Shown here one piece after another: positions 1-8,215 of a DNA stretch of 64,000 bases. Source of the stretch: Gp1-AA133 sp964641665 (GTDB lineage: Bacteria; Acidobacteriota; Terriglobia; Terriglobales; Acidobacteriaceae). Numbering within the stretch: the stretch's first letter is position 1; every line of letters begins with the position of its first letter. A model generated the notes under the pieces. That model ran no database searches and was not told the origin of the DNA. It saw only the letters and a list, made by a program, of their open reading frames with translations. A program made the position numbers and the translations under genes. The stretch covers positions 1 to 64,000 of the forward strand of contig CAZXKO010000097.1 of assembly GCA_964641665.1 (NCBI GenBank). Direction: 5' to 3'.

Positions 1-235
1 TGCGAGCAACGAGATTAATATGATCTCCGCAGATTTGGACATGCAGTGAACCATTGTTACACGCGTGATGTTAGAGCGACTCTGGATTCTATGCGTTTCG
101 CAAAGTAGAAAGAAGTGAGATCTAGCCATTGTGCCGGTTCCCGAGAATCTATTTCCAAGTCTCACCAGCTGGCATTCCCCTTTCCCGCCTTTTCCGCTAC
201 CATGGCTCGTTTGTCCAACCACCCTCGAGACCAAC
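1..235. other. Left edge, mostly non-coding; possible 3' tail of an upstream gene
   Basis: No complete gene is visible before the first ferredoxin-like gene. On the plus strand the frame starting at base 2 is open until a TGA at 47-49 and would end in ASNEINMISADLDMQ, so it may be the C-terminus of a gene lying off the left edge. I do not recognise it. The rest shows no clear promoter, terminator or RNA gene. Confidence 0.25.
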
Positions 236-703
236 ATGGCCGACTTTTCTCTTCGTGTCAACGGGAGCGAGCGCAAATTCAGCGTCTCGCCCGAAACGCC
301 GCTTCTCTGGGTCTTGCGCGACACTCTGCAACTTACCGGCACCAAGTTCGGATGCGGCGCGGGGTTCTGCGGCGCGTGCACGGTGCATGTCGACGGGGCG
401 TCCACGCGCTCGTGCTCCACGCCGGTTTCGCAGGTCGCCGGCAAAAACATCACGACCATTGAGGGACTCTCTCCCAACAGCCAGCACCCGCTGCAGGCCG
501 CGTGGATTGCCGAGGAAGTGCCGCAATGCGGCTATTGCCAGAGCGGGCAGATCATGGCCGCCGCCGCGCTGCTGGCGAAGACGCCGAACCCCACCGAAGA
601 GCAGATCACGACCTTCATGTCGGCGAACATCTGCCGCTGCGGGACGTATGAACGGATCCGGCGCGCCATCCAGCGGGCCGCCAACGGTGGAGGTGCGCGA
701 TGA
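236..703 (+). CDS. (2Fe-2S) subunit of a molybdenum hydroxylase, isoquinoline 1-oxidoreductase alpha-like
   Basis: Small electron-transfer subunit of the xanthine dehydrogenase/aldehyde oxidase superfamily, passing electrons from the Mo-cofactor subunit encoded next to it. The plant-ferredoxin-type cluster ligands are Cys40, Cys45, Cys48 and Cys60, in a GCGAGFCGACTVHVDG context. The second, helical cluster domain has Cys98, Cys101, Cys133 and Cys135 (QCGYC and NICRCG). The length, 155 residues, is normal for IorA-type subunits. The frame is open upstream to a GTG at 131, but family members begin close to the MADFSLRVNG start at 236, so that ATG was chosen; its ribosome binding site is weak. 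The stop overlaps the next start (ATGA), so the two are translationally coupled. The substrate cannot be read from the sequence. Confidence 0.9.
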   Translation: MADFSLRVNGSERKFSVSPETPLLWVLRDTLQLTGTKFGCGAGFCGACTVHVDGASTRSCSTPVSQVAGKNITTIEGLSPNSQHPLQAAWIAEEVPQCGYCQSGQIMAAAALLAKTPNPTEEQITTFMSANICRCGTYERIRRAIQRAANGGGAR

Positions 704-2817
704 GCCCACTCTCCCGCCGCGAATTCATCGCCGCCGGAGTCGCTGCCGGCGCTGGCCTCGTGATCGGTTTCTATCTGCCGCACGGCTCAAACGGCGCGGG
801 CCAGGAGTTCTCGCCGAATGCATATTTGAAGATCACGCCCGAGAACAAGGTCATCGTCGTGGTCGCGCGCTCGGAGATGGGCCAGGGAGTGCGCACTTCG
901 CTGCCCATGATCCTGGCCGAGGAACTCGAGGCCGACTGGAAGCAGATTCAGATCGAGCAGGCCGGGGCCAGCACGCTCTTTGGCGACCAGACCACGGGCG
1001 GCAGCGCCAGCGTCCGCACCACCTGGGACCCGATGCGCAAGGCGGGTGCGGCCGCGCGCGAGATGCTGATCTCGGCAGCGGCGATCGAGTGGGGCGTGGC
1101 GCGAGCTTCGTGCAAAGCGGAGAACGGCGCGGTGCTCCATCCGCCTTCAAACCGGCGTGCGGCCTACGGCGAACTCGCGCACCGGGCGGCGACGCTGCCC
1201 GTACCGACCGACGTCCCCTTGAAGCAGGCCAAGGACTACAAGATCGTCGGCAAGCCGCTCCCGCGGCTCGATACGCCCGCGAAAGTGAATGGCACGGCGG
1301 AGTTCGGCATCGACTTTCGCCTGCCCAACATGAAATTTGCCGTGTTGGCGCGCTGCCCGGTCATCGGCGGCAAGGTGGCCAGCTTCGACGACAAGGAATC
1401 GAAGAAGATCGCGGGCGTGAGCTACGTCGGCAAGATCACCGACTCGTCGATTGCCGTGGTCGCCGACAGCGTGTGGGGAGCCATGGAGGGGCGGCGCGTT
1501 CTGCAGGTCAACTGGGACGAGGGTCCCAACAAGGATCTGAATACTGCCGCGATCATGGAATCGCTGCGGCAGGCGGCCATGAAGAAAGGTGTGCCGCTGT
1601 ATTCGGTTGGCGACGTGACTAAGGCCGCCGGCAGGGGCATCGAGGCGGCGTACGAGTTGCCGTTCATGGCGCATGCTCCGATGGAGCCCGGCAATGCTAC
1701 CGCTCACGTTCAGGGTTCGAAATGCGAGATCTGGGCGCCCACGCAGGTTCCGCAGGATGTGCGCGACTCGGCGGCAGCGGCGATCGGTCTCGACCCCGAC
1801 AACGTCAAGGTAAACGTGACGCTCATGGGTGGAGGCTTTGGCCGCCGTCTGGAACATGACTACGGAGTAGAGGCGGCGCAAGTCTCCAAGGCCATCAACG
1901 GTCCGGTGAAGGTGATCTGGACCCGCGAAGACGATATGCGCAACTCGACGTATCGTCCGGCGAGCTATCACAAGCTGAGTGCGGTGCTCGATGGTCAGGG
2001 CTGGCCGTTAGCGTTCACGCACCGACTGGTCGCGCCTTCGATCAGCGCGCAGAAAGGGCAACCGGGAGAAGGCGGTGTGGACCCCGATCTCAAGGATGAG
2101 GCTGCGCTCATCTATTCGTTTCCGAACGCGCTGGTCGAGTACGTCCAGACGGAGACACCGGTCCCGCTAGGCTGGATGCGATCGGTGTATGCGCTGCAGG
2201 TCGGCTTCGCAAATGAGTGTTTCATCGACGAGCTGGCAACGGCGGCCGGGAAGGACCCGCTGGCGTACCGTCTGCACCTGCTGGCGAAGGACGAGGACAT
2301 CAAGCACTTCGACGCGACCTGGCGCACGGCGCGCATGCGCGGCGTGCTGCAACTCGCCGCCGACAAGGCGGGATGGGGTAAGCCTCTGCCGGCGGGGCAC
2401 TATCACGGCATTGCGTGCTTTGGATGTTTCAGCACGTACATGGCGGAGGTGGTCGAGCTTTCGATGGAGCCGGGGCAGCCGCGAATTCACCGCGTGGTCG
2501 CCGCCATCGATTGCGGGCAAGTCGTGAACCCGAGCATTCTGGAACAGCAGATTCAGGGTGGGGTGATCTACGGGCTCAGCAACGCTCTGCGAGCCAAGAT
2601 CACCGTGGAGAAGGGACGGATCGTGCAGGGAAACTTCGACGATTACGCCCCCATCCGCATGAATGAAATTCCGGCGGTCGAGGCACACTTTGTGGAAAGC
2701 ACGGAGGCGCCCACGGGGGCGGGGGAGCCGCCCATCCCGCCGCTGGCTCCGGCGATCTGCAATGCGATGTACGCGGCGACGAAGAAGCGATTCCGGGCGT
2801 TGCCGATTTTGAGTTGA
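700..2817 (+). CDS. Molybdopterin-binding subunit, isoquinoline 1-oxidoreductase beta-like, Tat-exported
   Basis: Catalytic subunit that hydroxylates an N-heterocycle or oxidises an aldehyde, using a molybdopterin cofactor. The N-terminus carries a twin-arginine signal (SRREFIAAG at residues 5-13, then a hydrophobic stretch), so the folded enzyme is probably exported with its 2Fe-2S partner, which has no signal of its own. The cofactor-binding motif GGGFGRR lies at about residues 377-383 and the catalytic glutamate motif GAGEPP near the C-terminus, with the Glu at about 676. The 705-residue length fits the IorB-like single-gene form without a FAD subunit. Start overlaps the previous stop by four bases. 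An electron acceptor such as a cytochrome is not encoded next door. Confidence in family is high, in substrate low. Confidence 0.9.
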   Translation: MSPLSRREFIAAGVAAGAGLVIGFYLPHGSNGAGQEFSPNAYLKITPENKVIVVVARSEMGQGVRTSLPMILAEELEADWKQIQIEQAGASTLFGDQTTGGSASVRTTWDPMRKAGAAAREMLISAAAIEWGVARASCKAENGAVLHPPSNRRAAYGELAHRAATLPVPTDVPLKQAKDYKIVGKPLPRLDTPAKVNGTAEFGIDFRLPNMKFAVLARCPVIGGKVASFDDKESKKIAGVSYVGKITDSSIAVVADSVWGAMEGRRVLQVNWDEGPNKDLNTAAIMESLRQAAMKKGVPLYSVGDVTKAAGRGIEAAYELPFMAHAPMEPGNATAHVQGSKCEIWAPTQVPQDVRDSAAAAIGLDPDNVKVNVTLMGGGFGRRLEHDYGVEAAQVSKAINGPVKVIWTREDDMRNSTYRPASYHKLSAVLDGQGWPLAFTHRLVAPSISAQKGQPGEGGVDPDLKDEAALIYSFPNALVEYVQTETPVPLGWMRSVYALQVGFANECFIDELATAAGKDPLAYRLHLLAKDEDIKHFDATWRTARMRGVLQLAADKAGWGKPLPAGHYHGIACFGCFSTYMAEVVELSMEPGQPRIHRVVAAIDCGQVVNPSILEQQIQGGVIYGLSNALRAKITVEKGRIVQGNFDDYAPIRMNEIPAVEAHFVESTEAPTGAGEPPIPPLAPAICNAMYAATKKRFRALPILS

Positions 2818-4046
2818 TGATGAATGTTTTTAAAGCTTTTGACCGCAGAGCTCGCAGAGGAACGCCGCGGAGAGCGCGGAGAAAGGCTCACCGGAAATTC
2901 CGCCTCGCACTCTTGACTCTCGCTCTCGTTTTACAACTACCGCAGGGAACATTCGCACAGAATCCCCAAACGACGGGAGTCCCGGCGCAGCGACTCGCCA
3001 AGCTTCGCCACGGCATCAACCTCAGCGAGTGGTTTGCCCAGGTCTACGACCCGAAGGGCTACACCAAAGAACACTTTCAGTCGTGGAACACAGCACGGGA
3101 CATCGCTCTCATCAAGGCGATGGGCTTTGATCACGTTCGGCTGAGCGTGAATCCCGAGCCCATGTTTCGCCACAACAGTGCCGACCAGATTCCCGCCGAC
3201 TATCTGAGGTATCTCGACGATGCAGTCAAGATGATCCTCGACCACGATCTTGCCGTGGTGATCGACATTCACCCGGAGAGCGACTTCAAGGCGCGCCTCG
3301 CGCACGACGACTTCGTTGAACAGTTCTCGGATTACTGGCGGGCGCTGGCGCGGCACTACGCGAATCTCGATCCCGAGCGCGTGTTCTTCGAGATTCTCAA
3401 CGAGCCCGAGGTCAACGACCGTTATCGCTGGTACGGCATCCAGGCGAAGCTGGCGGTGGCGATCCGCGAGGGCGCGCCGCAGCACACCATCATTGCGGCG
3501 GGCGCGCAGTGGTCGGCCGACGACCAGTTGCTTTTCCTCGAGCCGCTGCGCGATCCCAACGTCGTTTACAACTTCCACTTCTACGAGCCGCACATCTTCA
3601 CCCACCAGGGAGCGACCTGGGGCGTGAACAACTGGCATTTCCTGAAGGGGCTGCCCTATCCGGCAACTCCCGCTGAGGCCGAGGAGGCAGCGGCGCAGGA
3701 ACCGGATGCCGTGAATCGTCTCTATGTGGTGCGGTATGGGCTCGATCACTGGGGACCCGAACGCGTTGACGCGGAAATATCGCAGGTCGGCGCCTGGGCC
3801 AGGCAACGTGGAGTTCCGGTGGTGTGCAACGAATTCGGCGTCTACCGCAAGAATTCCGATCCCAAGGAGCGCGCCGCCTGGATTTCTGACGTCCGCACTG
3901 CGCTAGAGGAGCACGGCATGGGCTGGACCATGTGGGACTACAGCGGAGGATTTGGAGTGGTGACGAAGAAACCCAACGAGGCCGCAGTGCCGGACGAGAT
4001 CACCGTGAAGGCGTTGGGCTTGCACATGTCTAGCGGCACGCCGTAA
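2814..4046 (+). CDS. Secreted glycoside hydrolase family 5 (cellulase-like)
   Basis: Retaining endo-beta-glycosidase with the GH5 (beta/alpha)8 barrel, probably acting on beta-1,4-glucan or mannan outside the cytoplasm. The acid/base Glu is Glu197 in LNEPEV and the nucleophile is Glu340 in CNEFG. Other GH5 signatures are HGINLSEWF near residues 65-75, NFHFYEPH, and a late WDYSGGFG. A hydrophobic signal core (LALLTLALVLQL) ends at about residue 49 after FAQ. Before it lies an unusual arginine-rich n-region of about 30 residues encoded by a dispersed intergenic repeat (2842-2884), so the native start may have been altered. The ATG at 2814 overlaps the preceding stop, suggesting co-transcription with the oxidoreductase genes. 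Confidence 0.88.
   Translation: MMMNVFKAFDRRARRGTPRRARRKAHRKFRLALLTLALVLQLPQGTFAQNPQTTGVPAQRLAKLRHGINLSEWFAQVYDPKGYTKEHFQSWNTARDIALIKAMGFDHVRLSVNPEPMFRHNSADQIPADYLRYLDDAVKMILDHDLAVVIDIHPESDFKARLAHDDFVEQFSDYWRALARHYANLDPERVFFEILNEPEVNDRYRWYGIQAKLAVAIREGAPQHTIIAAGAQWSADDQLLFLEPLRDPNVVYNFHFYEPHIFTHQGATWGVNNWHFLKGLPYPATPAEAEEAAAQEPDAVNRLYVVRYGLDHWGPERVDAEISQVGAWARQRGVPVVCNEFGVYRKNSDPKERAAWISDVRTALEEHGMGWTMWDYSGGFGVVTKKPNEAAVPDEITVKALGLHMSSGTP
2842..2884 (+). repeat. CCGCAGAG/CGCGGAG word repeat inside the GH5 5' coding end
   Basis: Four drifting copies of an ACCGCAGAG / CCGCGGAG-like word occur in a row. The same family appears between genes at 11697-11730, 11850-11880, 38202-38240 and 39234-39270, usually as CCACGGAGACA or CCACAGAGGACA. 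Here it lies downstream of the annotated ATG and is read as Arg-rich signal-peptide n-region. Confidence 0.6.
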
Positions 4047-4067
4047 TTTCAGGCCAGACAAATGTCG

Positions 4068-4499
4068 TTAGTACGCTCCCAGCCACTTGACGGGCAGGCG
4101 CGCTGCCAGGGAGTTGGCGAGCGTTTCGTCGGCGGTGACGAACTGCGCGTTGGAGGACATGGCGAGCGCTACGTAGAGGCAGTCGGATAGCGTCCGTCCG
4201 GTCGAGAGCGCAACCGGCAGGGCTTCCGGGAGCAATCGTTCCGAAGCGACAGACGGGAACCTGCGGCTTCGAATGGCGTTCATGGCTTGCAGTGCGGTGG
4301 CCGATGTGAGTCGCTGCTGCCGCACGGCCTCCCGGAGCAGGTCTCCGAATTCAGCCCAAAAGACGTCAGGCACAACGAACCTGATCTGCCCCTGCGCATA
4401 AAGGTCCAGCAACCGAAGAGCCTCGGGCACAAGTTCCTCGCCCTGCGGGGGAAGCACCCACTTCGCCGCGACGCTCGCGTCCACGACCAGCGTGTTCAT
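4068..4499 (-). CDS. vapC: PIN-domain ribonuclease toxin, VapC family
   Basis: Toxin of a type II toxin-antitoxin module; PIN proteins are metal-dependent endoribonucleases that usually cut tRNA or rRNA and stop translation. The acidic metal-binding set is present: Asp7 (LVVDASV), Glu50 (FWAEF), Asp106 (LSDCLYVAL) and Asp124 (VTADE). The length of 143 residues is typical. The start codon overlaps the stop of the upstream ribbon-helix-helix antitoxin by four bases, the usual antitoxin-first arrangement. The C-terminal TADE motif places it nearer the VapC/FitB type with DxxY-like helix. RNA target unknown. Confidence 0.88.
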   Translation of the reverse strand: MNTLVVDASVAAKWVLPPQGEELVPEALRLLDLYAQGQIRFVVPDVFWAEFGDLLREAVRQQRLTSATALQAMNAIRSRRFPSVASERLLPEALPVALSTGRTLSDCLYVALAMSSNAQFVTADETLANSLAARLPVKWLGAY

Positions 4500-4747
4500 C
4501 TCTGGTGATCCTCACCCAACACTTCTTCGGTGCGCGGAAATGCTCCCTTTGCAGAAGTACCTTGCGCGCGAAATCGCGCCAGCTGCTTCAGAAACTGCCG
4601 GCGCCGTTTCAGTTCTTCGGTCGTGGGAATGTTTTCTGAAAGAAGCGACAGAACCTCCGCGGCGATCGACTTGCGATGCTGGCGCGCCCGGGCCCGCAGC
4701 GCCTCGTACAACGCGTCCGGGACATTTTCGACGTATAGTGTTGCCAT
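4496..4747 (-). CDS. FitA/VapB-type antitoxin, ribbon-helix-helix
   Basis: Antitoxin partner of the PIN toxin downstream. The N-terminus, ATLYVENVPDALYEALRARA, is the beta-strand and first helix of an RHH DNA-binding domain, followed by HRKSIAAEVLSLL as the second helix, as in FitA-like antitoxins. The C-terminal half from about residue 45 (basic, then acidic) would wrap the toxin. The 83-residue length is normal. It overlaps the toxin start by four bases. It should repress its own promoter; an AT-rich palindrome sits just upstream of the start codon. Confidence 0.85.
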   Translation of the reverse strand: MATLYVENVPDALYEALRARARQHRKSIAAEVLSLLSENIPTTEELKRRRQFLKQLARFRAQGTSAKGAFPRTEEVLGEDHQR

Positions 4748-4758
4748 AGGCGAGGTCT

Positions 4759-4768
4759 AGTATATACC
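4759..4768 (-). promoter_or_regulatory. Putative vapBC -10 and operator palindrome
   Basis: GTATATAC (4760-4767) is a perfect 8-bp palindrome in an AT-rich island and overlaps a minus-strand -10-like TATACT (4764-4759). The start codon is only about 12 bases downstream, so the transcript would have almost no leader. RHH antitoxins usually bind such palindromes. No strong -35 is seen. Confidence 0.35.
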
Positions 4769-4959
4769 TAGGCAGCATCCATGGCAGGCAACGGGTGTAT
4801 GCAAGAAGAGCGGTGACGCGCGCAGCGGGATTGCCGGAAAGCAATGCCGGTGGCGGGCATCCCTGAAGCCGGCCTGCGTTCTCGTGGCAGACGCCACCGA
4901 CGACCTCCTCGGCCGATGTTATCCTAGGCATACCCCCCACGGCGAGGCCGCAATCCTAC

Positions 4960-6660
4960 ATGACTGACCCCAACGTTCCTGATTCTCAACCCACAAACGA
5001 GTCGACCGAGTCCTTCAAGGACGTTCTTTCCCAGTACGAAAAAAGCCATGTGCGCAAGCCCACCGAGGGCGGGCGCGAAGGGACGGTGATTGCCGTCTCC
5101 GCCGAGTCGGTGTTCTTCGATATCGGCTTCAAGACGGAAGGCATCATGCCGCTGGCGGCGTTCCAGGGGGCGGGCGAAACGGTGAAGCCCGGCGACAAGT
5201 TTCTGGTCAACGTCAGGGGCCGCGATCCCGAGGGCTACTACGAACTGGTGCGCGGAAAGCTGGCGCGGCCCACCGACTGGACGTCTCTCGAAAAGTCGTT
5301 CAACGAGAAAGCCACCATCGCGGGCACGGTCACGGGGCTGATTAAAGGCGGCTTGAGCGTCGATGTGGGCGTGCGGGCGTTTCTGCCGGCCTCGCGCAGC
5401 GGCACGCGCGACGCGGCGGAACTGGAGAAGCTGGTCGGGCAGGAGATCCGCTGCCGGATCATCAAGCTCGATGTCACGGACGAAGACGTGGTGGTCGACC
5501 GCCGCGTGATTTCCGAAGAAGAAGAGAAAGTCACGAAGGACCAGCGCTACGGCGAGGTCAAGGAAGGCGCGACGGTGAAGGGCACGGTGCGCAGCCTCAC
5601 CGATTACGGCGCGTTCGTCGACATCGGCGGCGTCGACGGCTTGCTGCATGTGTCGGATATCTCGTGGCAGCGGGTCGCGAAGCCTTCCGATGTGCTCACG
5701 GTCGGGCAAGAGGTCGAAGCCCGCGTGCTCAAAATCGATCCCGGGAAGCGGCGCATTTCGCTGGGCCTGAAACAGCTGCAGCCGCATCCCTGGGACGGGG
5801 TGGGCGAAAAGTACAAGGTGGGCGAGCGCGCGCGCGGCACCGTCACCCGCCTCACGGATTTCGGCGCGTTCGTGGAGCTGGAGCCGGGCGTCGAAGGGCT
5901 GATCCACATTTCAGAGATGGCGTGGGGCAAGAAAGTGCGCCGGCCTGACGATGTGGTGAAGCCGGGTGAGACGGTGGAAGCGGTGATTCTGGGCGTAAGC
6001 GCAGGCGAGAAGCGCATCTCGCTGGGGCTCAAGCAAGCGCTGGGCGATCCCTGGGCCGACGCCGATCGAAAATTTCCGTTGGGCGCGGTGGTCGAAGGAC
6101 CAATCACGCGGATCACCAAGTTCGGCGCCTTTGTGGAACTGGCCGAGGGCGTCGAAGGCATGATCCACGTCAGCGAAATCAGCGCGGAAAAGCGAATCAA
6201 CCACCCGCAAGACGTTCTGCGACAGAACCAGGTCGTCAAGGCCCAGGTGCTCGCGGTTGACAGGGAGAAGCGGCAGTTGCGACTCAGCATCAAGCAACTG
6301 GTTCCGAGCGGTCTCGACGAATACATCGCCGAACACAAGGAAGGCGACATTGTGAGCGGGCGTCTGATCGAGGCTTCTGAGGGCCGAGGACGCGTGGAAC
6401 TGGGCGAGGGCATTCAGGCCAAATGTCGATTGACTGCGGCGAATGCGGATCGCCCGGCCGCAGACGCACGCGGCTCGAATACCAACGCGGAGAAGGCCGA
6501 TCTATCTTCCTTGAGTTCAATGTTGCAGGCGCGCTGGAAGGCGAGCGCTCCCACGAGCGCGGCCAAACCGGAGGCGATCCGCCCCGGCCAGATCCTCAAG
6601 TTCCGCATTGTGAAGCTGGACCCGGCGGCAAAAACATTGGAACTGGAATTGTCAGAGTAG
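4960..6660 (+). CDS. rpsA: 30S ribosomal protein S1 (multi-S1-domain RNA-binding protein)
   Basis: Ribosome-associated RNA-binding protein that helps mRNA loading on the 30S subunit. Five clear S1 (OB-fold) domains follow one another: about residues 40-100, 118-190, 203-275, 288-362 and 375-447, with the canonical GxFV(D/E) and GLLHVSDIS-type cores in domains 3-5. A sixth, diverged S1 region begins near residue 461 (GDIVSGRLIEA), and a final strand set ends at LKFRIVKLDPAAKTLELEL. The two parts are separated by a low-complexity linker. The 566-residue length matches six-domain S1 proteins. It stands alone here rather than next to cmk. It could be a paralogue, but the domain count supports S1. 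Confidence 0.85.
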   Translation: MTDPNVPDSQPTNESTESFKDVLSQYEKSHVRKPTEGGREGTVIAVSAESVFFDIGFKTEGIMPLAAFQGAGETVKPGDKFLVNVRGRDPEGYYELVRGKLARPTDWTSLEKSFNEKATIAGTVTGLIKGGLSVDVGVRAFLPASRSGTRDAAELEKLVGQEIRCRIIKLDVTDEDVVVDRRVISEEEEKVTKDQRYGEVKEGATVKGTVRSLTDYGAFVDIGGVDGLLHVSDISWQRVAKPSDVLTVGQEVEARVLKIDPGKRRISLGLKQLQPHPWDGVGEKYKVGERARGTVTRLTDFGAFVELEPGVEGLIHISEMAWGKKVRRPDDVVKPGETVEAVILGVSAGEKRISLGLKQALGDPWADADRKFPLGAVVEGPITRITKFGAFVELAEGVEGMIHVSEISAEKRINHPQDVLRQNQVVKAQVLAVDREKRQLRLSIKQLVPSGLDEYIAEHKEGDIVSGRLIEASEGRGRVELGEGIQAKCRLTAANADRPAADARGSNTNAEKADLSSLSSMLQARWKASAPTSAAKPEAIRPGQILKFRIVKLDPAAKTLELELSE

Positions 6661-6894
6661 GAGCGTCGTCCGCGAGAGCCCTCCTTTGCTTCGCAACGCC
6701 CCGCGGAGTATGATCCGACCCGTTGCTGCCGTCTCCGCCACAGAGCCCGAGCGTGGCAGGCTTCGCTTGCTAGACCGCGCTTGTCATTTTCAAGGGCCCG
6801 GACGGCAACTTCGTTGTAAGGGTAACGGTCTTTCCTGACAGTCGATCGTAGGGCAAGCTTCCACAAAATCTGAAATGCAGAATGGAGCGACTCA

Positions 6895-7347
6895 ATGAAG
6901 AGAACCTTGGTGTGGTGTGCTGTGGCTTTGATGTCTCTGATGGTCGCGGTAGAAGCAAAAGACGACAAGATGGGCGGCGGAACCGAGAAGGCGATCGCCG
7001 CTCTCGAACAGCAGTGGGTCGACGCCGCCAAGGCGAACAACACGGACGCGCTCGCACCTCTCCTTTCGGACAAGTTCGTCAACACCGACAGCGATGGAAA
7101 GGTAACCGGGAAAGTCGAGACGCTCGCGCGTACCAAGGCGTCGAAGTGGGAGACCGACCAGATCAGCGACGTGAAGGTCACCGTATTCAAGGACACGGCC
7201 ATCGCGACCGGAAGCTGGACGGGCAAAGGGAAGGACGAGAAGGGCCAGGCGGTCGATGCCCACGAACGCTGGACCGATACCTGGATCAAGGCGGCGGACG
7301 GCAAATGGCAATGCGTCGCCAGCGCCGGCTCTCCGATCAAAATGTAG
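6895..7347 (+). CDS. Secreted NTF2-like protein, DUF4440/SnoaL type
   Basis: Small exported protein of the nuclear-transport-factor-2 fold; many such proteins are ligand-binding or of unknown role. A signal peptide (VWCAVALMSLMVAVEA, residues 6-21) precedes the mature domain. The fold signature runs from ALEQQWVDAAKANNTDALAPLL through LSDKFVNTDSDGKV to a C-terminal RWTDTWIKAADGKWQCVAS, with the usual WxxxxG(K)W-like end. Length is 150 residues. The stop lies just before a rho-independent terminator. Its last codons overlap the 3' end of the convergent toxin gene. Function not predictable. Confidence 0.8.
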   Translation: MKRTLVWCAVALMSLMVAVEAKDDKMGGGTEKAIAALEQQWVDAAKANNTDALAPLLSDKFVNTDSDGKVTGKVETLARTKASKWETDQISDVKVTVFKDTAIATGSWTGKGKDEKGQAVDAHERWTDTWIKAADGKWQCVASAGSPIKM

Positions 7348-7738
7348 GGAACACGGTTTGTGAGAGCCCGGCGACAGCCGGGCTCTTTTGGTTTCGGCTA
7401 GCAGCCATGGCGATTTTGATTTTGGAGGCGAGGTCGCAGATTCGGGTATTGCCGAGGTTTCGCAAGCGACTACGAGGTTCACTGAGAGAAGACTTGCGAA
7501 CCACCGTTACGCCCTCCGCCGCCAATACCGACATCTCTAGGCCGGTCTCACTCGAACTGAGGTAAACATGGGTGGGCATGTCTTTCAGCGTAGAGGTTGA
7601 AAATGGGACCACCAGGACGGTATCGGCTCTCGGGTTCATATTCCGTGCGTCGGTGGAGACAATGACGACGGGCCGCCTCCCCTTTTCGGGATTGGGCGGC
7701 TCGGTGGGGAGCTGAACAAACCAAATCTCTCCCCGCAA
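7337..7738 (-). CDS. mazF: MazF/PemK family endoribonuclease toxin
   Basis: Toxin of a type II module; MazF-like proteins are sequence-specific mRNA interferases with an SH3-like barrel. Signatures are MRGEIWFVQLP at the N-terminus, GRRPVVIVSTDARN (residues 20-33) and TVLVVPFSTS near residue 41. The protein is 133 residues, slightly long: the last 15 or so residues are translated through the opposite-strand terminator of the neighbouring gene and may be a read-through extension. A predicted RHH-type partner lies 27 bases upstream on the same strand. Confidence 0.85.
   Translation of the reverse strand: MRGEIWFVQLPTEPPNPEKGRRPVVIVSTDARNMNPRADTVLVVPFSTSTLKDMPTHVYLSSSETGLEMSVLAAEGVTVVRKSSLSEPRSRLRNLGNTRICDLASKIKIAMAASRNQKSPAVAGLSQTVFPTF
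7364..7389 (+). terminator. Rho-independent terminator after the NTF2-like gene
   Basis: A perfect 9-bp GC-rich stem, GAGCCCGGC/GCCGGGCTC (7364-7372 and 7377-7385) with a GACA loop, is followed by TTTT. It lies 17 bases after the stop at 7347 and also inside the 3' coding end of the convergent MazF gene. Confidence 0.85.
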
Positions 7739-7765
7739 AGGCGACCTTGACGTTGCGGCGATGGG

Positions 7766-8104
7766 TTATTCCTTTGGGAGCTGGGACTCCGCAAACGCGC
7801 CCCAGACGCGATTTTGCTCGCGATCTTCGTCGGTCAGCGAGTCGTAGTAGGAGCTGATGGAAGCATCCATTCGGATCCGCTCCGCTTCCCTTTTCTTCTC
7901 CTGGATCAGTTCCTCAAGGGCCGACGACGCTGATTCCCTACGCCTTTCTTTCTTCACCCGCTCGACGAATTCAATGGATTCGCGAGACAACGAATAGGTC
8001 TTCTTTTCCTTGCGCGCAGCTCGCCCAGTATGCAAGTCAAGAACGGCGCGCTGCCCTTCACTAGCTCGGCCCCCCCGAGACGGCAGGTACCCCAACCTTG
8101 ACAC
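7766..8104 (-). CDS. Antitoxin of the MazF module (RHH-like, charged)
   Basis: Placed directly upstream of mazF with 27 bases between them, so it is almost certainly its antitoxin. The recognisable part begins around residue 35: KTYSLSRESIEFVERVKKER looks like an RHH strand-helix, followed by a strongly charged helix (EELIQEKKREAERI) and an acidic tail (DSLTDEDREQNRVWGAF) that would contact the toxin. The chosen start is GTG at 8104 with a purine-rich upstream GGAAGGG. A downstream start, giving a more usual antitoxin length of about 85-90 residues, is possible because the first 30 residues look non-family. Confidence 0.65.
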   Translation of the reverse strand: MSRLGYLPSRGGRASEGQRAVLDLHTGRAARKEKKTYSLSRESIEFVERVKKERRRESASSALEELIQEKKREAERIRMDASISSYYDSLTDEDREQNRVWGAFAESQLPKE

Positions 8105-8215
8105 CCCCTTCCACTCCCCTTTATCCTTAACTCTTGCTCCCTGGCGAACTTACGCCTCCGGGCGTGTTTCCGCGGGCCTTCGCGGTAGATCTAAAGGTGG
8201 GCGCGGAGGTTCCCG

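Noticed and set aside
4068..8104. Genomic island call around the two toxin-antitoxin modules
   Set aside because: No integrase, tRNA site or flanking repeats; rpsA between them is a core gene.
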